DNA from: Pseudomonadota bacterium
GTDB lineage: Bacteria; Pseudomonadota; Gammaproteobacteria; Steroidobacterales; Steroidobacteraceae
DNA: 5,177 bases
Direction of reading: 5' to 3'
NCBI GenBank assembly: GCA_023457495.1
Contig: JAEWLQ010000121.1
Span: 1-5,177 of the forward strand
Both the position numbers and the translations under genes were made by a program. Shown here piece after piece: positions 1-5,177 of the stretch. Numbering within the stretch: the stretch's first letter is position 1; every line of letters begins with the position of its first letter. The notes beneath the pieces are model-generated. The model was given only the letters and a program-made list of their open reading frames with translations. It made no database searches and was not told the origin of the DNA.

Positions 1-747
1 CGCCGGCGGCGGGGGGGGCCCCGGCCCGTCGAGCCGCGCCGCGCCGAGCTCGTGCGCGGCGCGACGGTAGTCGTCGACCACCTCGAGTGCGTCGCGCACG
101 GAGACGTCGTCCTTGCGCAGGTTCGCGGCGCGTTGCCGCGCGGCGGACCAGCCCTGCGTGTTCTGCGCGCCGCGGCCGAACGTCTCGGGAAACAGCTTCT
201 CGAGGAAGGGCGCGCGCTCCACGCACAGCACGGTGCCGGCCGCGAGGTCACCCAGCCGCAGGTGGCGCTTGCTGAAGATCACGAACAGCAGGCCGACGAC
301 GTAGAACACCGGCATCGAATCGACGATGCGGAACACGTTGCGCGTGATGAGTGCGCCCGCGCTCGGCACGACGCCTTCGGGCGTGAGGACACGCAACCCG
401 GTCATGCGTTTGCCCGGCGTGCGCCCGGCGAGGAGCGGCTCGAGGATCAGGTGGTAGAGGAAGTAGATAGCCGTCGCCGGCGTGGCGGCCAGCAGGTACC
501 AGAGCGTCTCGTTGTCCGGCTGGACCTGCATGCCGAAGTCGCCGGTGATGAGCCAGGAGGCAATGAGCAGGTAGACGAGCGCGACGCCGGCGCGGATCAG
601 CCAGTCGATGACGAAGGCGATGGAGCGGGCGCCGGGTCCCGCGAGCACGATGCGCGCATCGACGCCGGTCGCGCTCGGCACCGCGAGCGCGGGCGGGGCG
701 GCGAGCCCCGGATCCGCGAGCATCGGGCCCGCGGCTTCGACGTTCAC
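1..747 (-). CDS. RDD-family membrane protein, 3' end beyond window (possible RDD-SpoIIM fusion)
   Basis: An open frame of 249 codons without a stop runs off the left edge, so the C-terminus is missing. The GTG start at 747 overlaps the prfA stop (GTGA) and has GAGG six bases upstream; a later in-frame ATG (residue 9) is a weaker choice. Residues 1-37 are Ala/Pro-rich. An RDD domain spans about 38-176: R41 and I47-D48 in the first membrane helix (about 42-68), a second helix (about 82-103), the conserved GRTPGKR loop at 108-114, R140/D143, a third helix (about 143-159) and an LGDLAAGTV motif at 165-173. RDD proteins are small inner-membrane proteins of mostly unknown function, some linked to transport. 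After the domain comes a soluble stretch with W200 and YRRAAHELGAAR (227-238), resembling the N-terminal part of SpoIIM/DUF95 proteins, then a proline run. The family call is firm; the fusion is an inference. Confidence 0.85.
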   Translation of the reverse strand, partial: MNVEAAGPMLADPGLAAPPALAVPSATGVDARIVLAGPGARSIAFVIDWLIRAGVALVYLLIASWLITGDFGMQVQPDNETLWYLLAATPATAIYFLYHLILEPLLAGRTPGKRMTGLRVLTPEGVVPSAGALITRNVFRIVDSMPVFYVVGLLFVIFSKRHLRLGDLAAGTVLCVERAPFLEKLFPETFGRGAQNTQGWSAARQRAANLRKDDVSVRDALEVVDDYRRAAHELGAARLDGPGPPPPPA

Positions 748-1838
748 GCGGCGCCTCGCTGCTCTTCCTCGGCCAGCTGTTCGGCCTGGTGCTCGTGTTG
801 CAGGGCGTCGAGCAATTCGTCGATCTTGCCCTGCATGATGTCGCCGAGCTTGTAGAGCGTGAGGTTGATGCGGTGGTCCGTCACGCGGCCCTGCGGAAAG
901 TTGTAGGTGCGGATGCGCTCGGAGCGATCGCCCGTGCCGACCTGCAGCTTGCGGTTCTGCGCGATCTCGCTGGCCTGCTTCTCCTGCTCGGCGGCCAGTA
1001 GTTTGGCCTTCATGAGCGCCATGGCGCGCGAGCGGTTCTTGTGCTGCGAGCGTTCATCCTGGCACTCGACGACGATGCCGGTGGGCAGGTGCGTGATGCG
1101 GATCGCCGATTCGGTCTTGTTGACGTGCTGGCCGCCGGCGCCGGACGCCCGGTAGGTGTCGACGCGCAGCTCCGCCGGATTGAGATCGGCGGCTTCCACT
1201 TCATCCGCCTCCGGCAGGATCGCGACCGTGACGGCGGAGGTGTGGATTCGGCCCTGGGCCTCCGTCGCGGGCACCCGCTGCACGCGGTGCACGCCGGATT
1301 CGAACTTGAAACGCGCGAAGGCGCCGCTGCCGGCGATCCGGCTGATCACCTCGCGGTAACCGCCATGTTCGCCGGGGTTCTCCGAGAGGATCTCGACGGA
1401 GAATCCGTGGGTCTCGGCGTAACGCGCGTACATGCGGAACAGGTCTCCCGCGAAGATCGCGGCCTCGTCGCCGCCGGTTCCCGCGCGTACCTCGAGATAG
1501 ATGTTCTTGTCGTCGCGCGGATCGCGCGGGATCAGGAGCAGTTTCAGGGACTCCTCGGATGCGGTGACCTGCGGAATGAGCCGCGTGACCTCCTCGGCGC
1601 CCATGGCGCGCATCTCCGGGTCGCGGTCGTCCTGCATGTCCCGCGCCGCGGACAGTTCGCGTTCGAGCGACTGGAACGCGGCGAATTGCTGGGCGACGGG
1701 AGTAAGGCGGGCGTATTCCACCGAGAGATCACGGAATTCCCGCTGTCGGCCGATGACTGCCGGATCGGTCAGCGAGCGGCCGACTTCTTCATAACGGTCG
1801 ACCATCTTCTCGAGCCGCGTGCGTATGCTGTCTTTCAC
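744..1838 (-). CDS. prfA: Peptide chain release factor 1 (RF1)
   Basis: RF1 recognises UAA and UAG stop codons in the ribosomal A site and triggers peptidyl-tRNA hydrolysis. The protein has 364 residues, close to the usual 360. Visible landmarks are an N-terminal helical domain (about 1-100), the conserved AGTGGDEAAIFA block (119-130), the stop-codon-reading PAT tripeptide at 190-192 (RF2 would have SPF), the catalytic GGQ at 235-237 in a SGAGGQHVN context, and a DERSQHKN block at 261-268. The reading frame stays open to 2171, but residues upstream of the GTG at 1838 do not resemble RF1 and run antisense into the next gene. MKDSIRTRLEKM fits the RF1 N-terminus, so GTG at 1838 is chosen; ATG at residue 12 is the only alternative. 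No Shine-Dalgarno site precedes it, and a -10-like box sits six bases upstream. Q237 is the residue methylated by PrmC, whose gene is not adjacent here. Confidence 0.97.
   Translation of the reverse strand: MKDSIRTRLEKMVDRYEEVGRSLTDPAVIGRQREFRDLSVEYARLTPVAQQFAAFQSLERELSAARDMQDDRDPEMRAMGAEEVTRLIPQVTASEESLKLLLIPRDPRDDKNIYLEVRAGTGGDEAAIFAGDLFRMYARYAETHGFSVEILSENPGEHGGYREVISRIAGSGAFARFKFESGVHRVQRVPATEAQGRIHTSAVTVAILPEADEVEAADLNPAELRVDTYRASGAGGQHVNKTESAIRITHLPTGIVVECQDERSQHKNRSRAMALMKAKLLAAEQEKQASEIAQNRKLQVGTGDRSERIRTYNFPQGRVTDHRINLTLYKLGDIMQGKIDELLDALQHEHQAEQLAEEEQRGAA
754..757 (-). promoter_or_regulatory. Shine-Dalgarno site for the RDD gene
   Basis: GAGG on the minus strand lies inside the last codons of prfA, six bases before the GTG at 747. 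It supports the GTG that overlaps the prfA stop as the true start. It also implies that the RDD gene is translated from the prfA message, by coupling or re-initiation. Confidence 0.6.
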
Positions 1839-1844
1839 AGAACC

Positions 1845-1850
1845 ATTGTA
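1845..1850 (-). promoter_or_regulatory. Putative -10 box of prfA promoter
   Basis: TACAAT on the minus strand matches the sigma-70 TATAAT consensus at five of six bases. Six bases separate it from the GTG start of prfA, so transcription would begin at or about the start codon. The -35 region is weak (ACTATA at 17-base spacing, two of six matches), which lowers confidence. The box overlaps the -35 of the opposing promoter. Confidence 0.4.
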
Positions 1851-1873
1851 AGGTCCCGGGGTCCAGTTATAGT
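1846..1873 (+). promoter_or_regulatory. Putative sigma-70 promoter of the TPR-lolB-ispE unit
   Basis: TTGTAA (1846-1851, four of six to TTGACA) is followed by a 16-base spacer and TATAGT (1868-1873, five of six to TATAAT). Seven bases then lead to the ATG at 1881, which puts the expected transcription start at or just before the A of the start codon. No purine-rich ribosome site lies between. It would be the promoter of the whole rightward unit. The call rests on sequence match only. Confidence 0.5.
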
Positions 1874-1880
1874 GCCTTCC

Positions 1881-3641
1881 ATGCCACGAAAATCCCTCCC
1901 GATAGCCATTTTCTCCCTGGCCGTCGCCGCAATGCTGCCGGCTCTGGCCGGCGCGCTGTCCACCACGAAGACCGACAACGCGGCGTTGATGCTCGCCGAC
2001 ATGGCGCTGTCGCGCGGCGACTGCCGCGGCGGCACCGACCGCTACCTCAAGGCCGCGATGGGCACGAGCGACGCGACGATCGCCGAACGCGCCACCAAGG
2101 TCGCGTCCGATTGCCAGCAGGTCGAGGCCACGCTGCGCGCCGCGAAACGCTGGCAGAAACTCGAGCCGCAAAGTGTCGCCGCGGTCGCCGCGGTTGCGGT
2201 CGCCTCCGCGCGGCTGTACCAGGAGGCGGAGACGAGCGCCGCGATCCTGCGCGTGCGCGAGCTCGGCGGCGAAGAGGCATTGATCAAGCTCATCCCCGAG
2301 GTGAGTGACGCGGGCGGAACCGCGATCGCGCTGCAGACGCTGCGCCCGGCTTTCGACGCGCCGGACGCGTCCACCGACCTGCTGTCGGCCGCCGTCGACC
2401 TGGCATTCGAATCCTTCGATTTCGCCACGGCCCGCAAATACGCCGAGCGCCTGCTCGCGTCCGAGCCGGCGTCCGGATACGCACGCGCCCAGCTCGCGCG
2501 CGTGCTCACGGCCGAAGGGGATGCGGTCGCGGCCATCGCGTACGCGAAGGAAGCCGCCGCGCTCGATCCGGATACGGAGCGTTTCGCCTATCCCGACACG
2601 CTGCTGCGGCTCGACCGTCTCGAAGATGCCCGCCAGGAGCTCGAGAGCATGCGCGTCGACGAGTCGGTGCGGGACGAGGCGGACCTGCGGCTCGGCAAGA
2701 TCGCCTACCAGCTCGGCGACATGGCCGAGGCGGGGCGTCGCTTCGGTAGTTTGCTCTCGTCGCAGAGCGGCGCTCCCGAGGCCTTCTTCTATCTATCGTC
2801 CATCGCCGAACGCGAGGGCCGCACGGATCTCGCGCTCGAGGGTTATTCGCGCCTGGCCGAGGCCGGCGCGGGACTCGTGGTGCGCGGCCGGGCCGCGCGC
2901 CTGCTCATGAAGGAGGACAAGCGGGACGAGGCGTTCCGGTTGCTCGACGAGCACGCGACGAAGGAACGCGCGGATTCGCTCGAAGTCGAGTTCGCCAAGG
3001 CGACGCTGCTGGAGGATGCCGGCAAGGCGCCCGAGGCCGTCGCGCTGCTCGAGCTCGCGCTCGAGCGTTTTCCGCGTCATCCGGGGCTGCGCTACCAGAT
3101 CGCGCTCGTGCAGGACAAGGCCGGCATGACGAAGGAATCCGTGCGCGGCTTCGAAGTGCTGCTGAAGGAGCGGCCCGAGGATTCCAACCTGCTCAACGCG
3201 CTCGGCTATTCGCTGGCCGATCGCAACCAGAAACTGCCGCGCGCCGAGACGCTGATCCGCAAGGCGCTCGAAGCCTCGCCGGACAATCCCGCGTATCTCG
3301 ACAGCCTGGGCTGGGTGCGCTTCCGTCGCGGCGACATTCCGGGTGCGCTGCCGCACCTCGAGCGCGCGTTCCGCATCTTCCCGGATCCCGAGATCGCCTC
3401 GCACTGGGGCGAAGCGCTGTGGGTGAGCGGTCAGCAGGCCGAGGCCCGCGCATTGTGGGCCCGCTCGCTCGCGCGTTCACCGGATTCGAAGCCGCTGCGT
3501 TCGACGATCGAACGGCTGACGGGCGCGAAGCTGGATTCGGCGCCGGAATCCGAGGCGCCTGACGCCAAGCCGCCGGTGGAAGCGCCGGAGCTTGAAGGCG
3601 CCGACAGCCCGCCGCGAACCACCGCTTCCGTAGGTAGTTAG
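1881..3641 (+). CDS. Periplasmic tetratricopeptide-repeat (TPR) protein
   Basis: This 586-residue protein matches in position and rough length the TPR protein that precedes lolB in Pseudomonas and relatives. Its exact job is not established; TPR arrays usually form protein-binding scaffolds, and the operon suggests envelope work. Residues 1-25 form a signal peptide: K4, a hydrophobic core, then A23-G24-A25 as the cleavage motif with no lipobox, so the product is probably a soluble periplasmic protein. Helical repeats fill about 32-545. The clearest are at 372-400, 403-432, 437-467 (NALGYSLADRN), 471-501 (LDSLGWVRFRRGD) and 504-534. The last 40 residues are Pro/Glu/Ala-rich and probably disordered. 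The only cysteines are C48 and C78. The frame is open back to 1041, but that part is antisense to prfA. ATG at 1881 gives the signal peptide; an in-frame GTG at 1872 would add three residues. No Shine-Dalgarno is seen. Confidence 0.9.
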   Translation: MPRKSLPIAIFSLAVAAMLPALAGALSTTKTDNAALMLADMALSRGDCRGGTDRYLKAAMGTSDATIAERATKVASDCQQVEATLRAAKRWQKLEPQSVAAVAAVAVASARLYQEAETSAAILRVRELGGEEALIKLIPEVSDAGGTAIALQTLRPAFDAPDASTDLLSAAVDLAFESFDFATARKYAERLLASEPASGYARAQLARVLTAEGDAVAAIAYAKEAAALDPDTERFAYPDTLLRLDRLEDARQELESMRVDESVRDEADLRLGKIAYQLGDMAEAGRRFGSLLSSQSGAPEAFFYLSSIAEREGRTDLALEGYSRLAEAGAGLVVRGRAARLLMKEDKRDEAFRLLDEHATKERADSLEVEFAKATLLEDAGKAPEAVALLELALERFPRHPGLRYQIALVQDKAGMTKESVRGFEVLLKERPEDSNLLNALGYSLADRNQKLPRAETLIRKALEASPDNPAYLDSLGWVRFRRGDIPGALPHLERAFRIFPDPEIASHWGEALWVSGQQAEARALWARSLARSPDSKPLRSTIERLTGAKLDSAPESEAPDAKPPVEAPELEGADSPPRTTASVGS

Positions 3642-3644
3642 AGG
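3641..3644 (+). promoter_or_regulatory. Shine-Dalgarno site for lolB
   Basis: GAGG begins at the last base of the TPR gene's TAG stop and lies eight bases before the lolB GTG at 3653. It supports this start over a downstream one and shows that internal genes of the unit use ordinary ribosome sites, unlike the first gene. Confidence 0.55.
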
Positions 3645-3652
3645 CCGCGGGC

Positions 3653-4291
3653 GTGACGACCACGGGTCGGCGCGTCGCGACGGCCGGTATCGCCGTCACG
3701 GTCGCCGCGATGGCGCTGCTGTCCGGCTGCCGGACGATTCCGCCGCAACCAGTCTTCGGCCCAGGCGCCGACGCACCCTGGGCCACGCAGCGCGCGGGGC
3801 TCGAGAAACTCGACAGATTCGGACTCACGGGCCGCGTGGCGGTCGCCGCGAACGGGCAGGGGTTCTCCGCGAATCTTCGCTACGAGCGGCAGCCGGAGCG
3901 CGCGGATCTCGCGCTCGACGGGCCGATGGGGATCGGCGGGGTGCGCGTCGCCATCGCGGGCGATGACCTGCGCATCGAGACCAGCTCGGGCAAGCAGCTC
4001 GATGGCGTGGCCGCGCGCGAGGAGCTCGAGCAGCGCCTGGGGTTCGCGCTGCCGCTCACCGAACTGCGCTGGTGGCTGTTGGGCATCCCCGCGCCGGGCG
4101 ATGCGCAGATCGATGAGGACGCGGGCAGCGGCGAAATCCGCGGGTTCACGCAGAACGGCTGGCGCGTGAGTATCGAAGCGCGGGCGCCCGGTCTGGGATT
4201 CGCGCTGCCGCGGCGGCTCACGGCGGAGCGATCCGATGTCGACGTTGCTGCCGCGCGCATGAAGCTCCTGGTCGAGCAATGGCGGCCGTAG
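3653..4291 (+). CDS. lolB: Outer-membrane lipoprotein receptor LolB
   Basis: LolB takes lipoproteins from the periplasmic carrier LolA and inserts them in the inner leaflet of the outer membrane, the last step of the Lol pathway. The product has 212 residues, against 207 in E. coli. Its start is GTG, with R6-R7, a hydrophobic stretch (8-23) and the lipobox LSGC with lipidated C26. Residue 27 is Arg rather than Asp, consistent with sorting to the outer membrane. The mature part shows the family pattern: W43 and a helix leading to LTGRVAV (58-64), an aromatic/charged strand at 71-80, LDGPMGIG (88-95), and LPLTELRWWLLGIP (133-146) before the C-terminal strands and the closing VEQWRP. It begins 11 bases after the TPR stop, and its last 13 bases overlap ispE, so it is clearly in the same operon. 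Identification is strong because motif pattern, length and neighbours all agree. Confidence 0.95.
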   Translation: MTTTGRRVATAGIAVTVAAMALLSGCRTIPPQPVFGPGADAPWATQRAGLEKLDRFGLTGRVAVAANGQGFSANLRYERQPERADLALDGPMGIGGVRVAIAGDDLRIETSSGKQLDGVAAREELEQRLGFALPLTELRWWLLGIPAPGDAQIDEDAGSGEIRGFTQNGWRVSIEARAPGLGFALPRRLTAERSDVDVAAARMKLLVEQWRP

Positions 4292-5142
4292 ACGTCCGGC
4301 GCTGGAGCGCGCCGGCCAAGTTGAACCTGATGCTCCACGTCGTGGGACGCAGGCCCGACGGGTATCACGAGCTGCAGACGGTTTTCCAGCTGATTGATCT
4401 TTGCGATGCGCTCGAGATCGGGGTCCGGGAGGATGGGGTGATTTCCCGTCCGGATGGCCCGGCGGGCGTGGCGGAAAGCGAGGATCTGGTGGTGCGCGCG
4501 GCCCGGGCCCTGAAAGAGGCCAGCGGGACCTCGTTGGGCGCGGCCATTTCGGTGCGTAAGAGGATCCCGATGGGTGGGGGCCTCGGCGGGGGCAGCTCCG
4601 ATGCGGCCACCGCTCTCCTGGCTCTGAACCAGATGTGGGGTTTGGGGTTCGATTTGGCGAAGTTGGCTGAAATTGGCGCCCGATTGGGTGCCGATGTGCC
4701 GGTTTTCGTGCACGGGCGCTCGGCCTGGGCGGAAGGAATCGGCGAGAAACTCACCCCGATCTCGCTGGGGCGAAATTCCTGGTATGTCATCGTGTTTCCA
4801 GGGGTCGCCGTGCCCACCGCCGCCGTATTCCAGGCTCCTGAATTGACACGGAATTCCGCCCCCACCACAATGCGCGGCTTTTTGGAAACGGGCGGGCGGA
4901 ACGATTGCGAGGCAGTCGTGCGCGCGCGCTTTCCGGCGGTGGGTGAGGCACTGGACTGGCTCGCGCGGCATGCTCCGGCGCGGCTGACGGGTACGGGAGC
5001 GTGCGTGTTCGCGAAGTTCGCGCGTCCCGAAGACGCGGAACGCGTCGCGGCGAAGGTACCGGACAGCTGGCGCGCGTATGTCGCGCGCGGGCTCGACGAG
5101 TCCCCGTTGCTGGCAGAGCTCGCCCGCTGCGCGAAGAGTTAG
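4279..5142 (+). CDS. ispE: 4-diphosphocytidyl-2-C-methyl-D-erythritol kinase
   Basis: IspE phosphorylates the 2-hydroxyl of CDP-methylerythritol with ATP, the fourth step of the cytosolic MEP route to IPP and DMAPP. The 287 residues compare with 283 in E. coli. GHMP-kinase features are all present: SAPAKLNL at 10-17 with K14 and N16, the substrate-side GYH at 28-30, the glycine-rich ATP loop PMGGGLGGGSSDAA at 97-110, D139 in GADVPVF as the likely catalytic aspartate, and the C-terminal GTGACVFA at 238-245. The ATG lies inside the end of lolB (13-base overlap, different frame) with only a weak ribosome site, so translation is probably coupled. From about 4530 to 4890 codon use is looser than in its neighbours, with many TTG leucines and some ATT and CGA, before returning to GC-rich codons. 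The stop is five bases before a tRNA. Confidence 0.97.
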   Translation: MAAVDVRRWSAPAKLNLMLHVVGRRPDGYHELQTVFQLIDLCDALEIGVREDGVISRPDGPAGVAESEDLVVRAARALKEASGTSLGAAISVRKRIPMGGGLGGGSSDAATALLALNQMWGLGFDLAKLAEIGARLGADVPVFVHGRSAWAEGIGEKLTPISLGRNSWYVIVFPGVAVPTAAVFQAPELTRNSAPTTMRGFLETGGRNDCEAVVRARFPAVGEALDWLARHAPARLTGTGACVFAKFARPEDAERVAAKVPDSWRAYVARGLDESPLLAELARCAKS

Positions 5143-5147
5143 GCCGT

Positions 5148-5177
5148 TGGGGTGTCGCCAAGTGGTAAGGCAGCGGG
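5148..5177 (+). tRNA. tRNA, probably tRNA-Gln, 5' part only
   Basis: The last 30 bases read as the start of a tRNA: acceptor strand TGGGGTG (5148-5154), TC, D-stem GCC (5157-5159) closed by GGC (5169-5171), the D-loop AAGTGGTAA between them, then the first bases of the anticodon stem (GCGGG). The opening U followed by GGGGU and the D-arm closely resemble bacterial tRNA-Gln, in which a weak U1-A72 pair helps glutaminyl-tRNA synthetase. tRNA-Gln between ispE and prs is a familiar arrangement in high-GC Beta- and Gammaproteobacteria. The anticodon is outside the window, so the glutamine assignment is an inference. With only five bases after the ispE stop, it is likely cut from the mRNA by RNase P and other RNases. 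Confidence 0.8.

Noticed and set aside
52..855. 267-codon plus-strand frame opposite the RDD gene and prfA end
   Set aside because: The opposite strand has a clear RDD domain and the prfA C-terminus. The plus-strand product is a charged, His/Arg/Asp-rich stretch typical of antisense frames in GC-rich DNA.
1851..1860. CCCGGG-containing palindrome near the divergent gap as an operator
   Set aside because: The symmetry is only six to eight bases in very GC-rich DNA and is expected by chance; no second half-site was found.
1041..1880. 840-base upstream extension of the TPR gene frame
   Set aside because: It lies entirely antisense to prfA, which has full RF1 motifs. The translated part has no recognisable pattern, and the signal peptide starts at 1881. 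High GC makes long antisense frames common.
1839..2171. Upstream extension of the prfA frame
   Set aside because: It runs antisense into the signal-peptide end of the TPR gene and would add 111 residues not found in RF1. The product from GTG at 1838 already has the normal RF1 length.
2793..3404. 203-codon minus-strand frame within the TPR gene
   Set aside because: It is antisense to clear TPR repeats and has a low-complexity Arg/Ala/Glu product.
3880..4971. 363-codon minus-strand frame across lolB and ispE
   Set aside because: It is antisense to two well-identified genes, has no recognised motif and no plausible start context.
1..5177. Insertion sequences, CRISPR repeats or rho-independent terminators
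   Set aside because: No spaced direct repeats, no transposase-like frame and no GC hairpin followed by a T run were seen on either strand.

Overview
The window is a gene-dense, very GC-rich stretch of a Gram-negative proteobacterial chromosome. It holds two divergent transcription units around a 42-base gap. The set TPR protein - lolB - ispE - tRNA next to prfA is the conserved hemA/prfA-lolB/ispE/prs neighbourhood of Gammaproteobacteria. LolB and the Gram-negative envelope genes, the high GC and the tRNA after ispE suggest a high-GC gammaproteobacterium of the Xanthomonadales/Nevskiales/Steroidobacter type. That placement is an inference from gene order and composition, not from a database search.

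Left unit (minus strand, 1838 down to 1): prfA encodes peptide release factor 1, complete at 364 aa with PAT and GGQ motifs. Its stop codon overlaps the GTG start of an RDD-family membrane protein that runs off the left edge. The RDD gene sits where prmC (the RF1/RF2 methyltransferase) usually is. Its C-terminal part looks like the beginning of a second, SpoIIM/DUF95-like domain.

Right unit (plus strand, 1881 to the right edge): a periplasmic TPR-repeat protein (586 aa, signal peptide), then lolB (outer-membrane lipoprotein receptor, 212 aa), then ispE (CDP-ME kinase of the MEP isoprenoid pathway, 287 aa). The first 30 bases of a tRNA, most likely tRNA-Gln, follow. Spacing is tight: 11 bases between TPR and lolB, a 13-base overlap between lolB and ispE, and 5 bases from the ispE stop to the tRNA. 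This looks like a single polycistronic unit in which the tRNA is cut from the mRNA. prs would be expected next, outside the window.

The most interesting feature is the 42-base divergent gap (1839-1880). Each strand has a -10-like hexamer placed so that transcription would begin at or next to the start codon, and neither first gene has a Shine-Dalgarno sequence. The internal genes lolB and RDD do have one. This suggests overlapping divergent promoters making leaderless mRNAs. hemA, which normally sits in this gap, is absent. No mobile element, CRISPR array or rRNA was seen, and there is no gene-free stretch longer than 42 bases.
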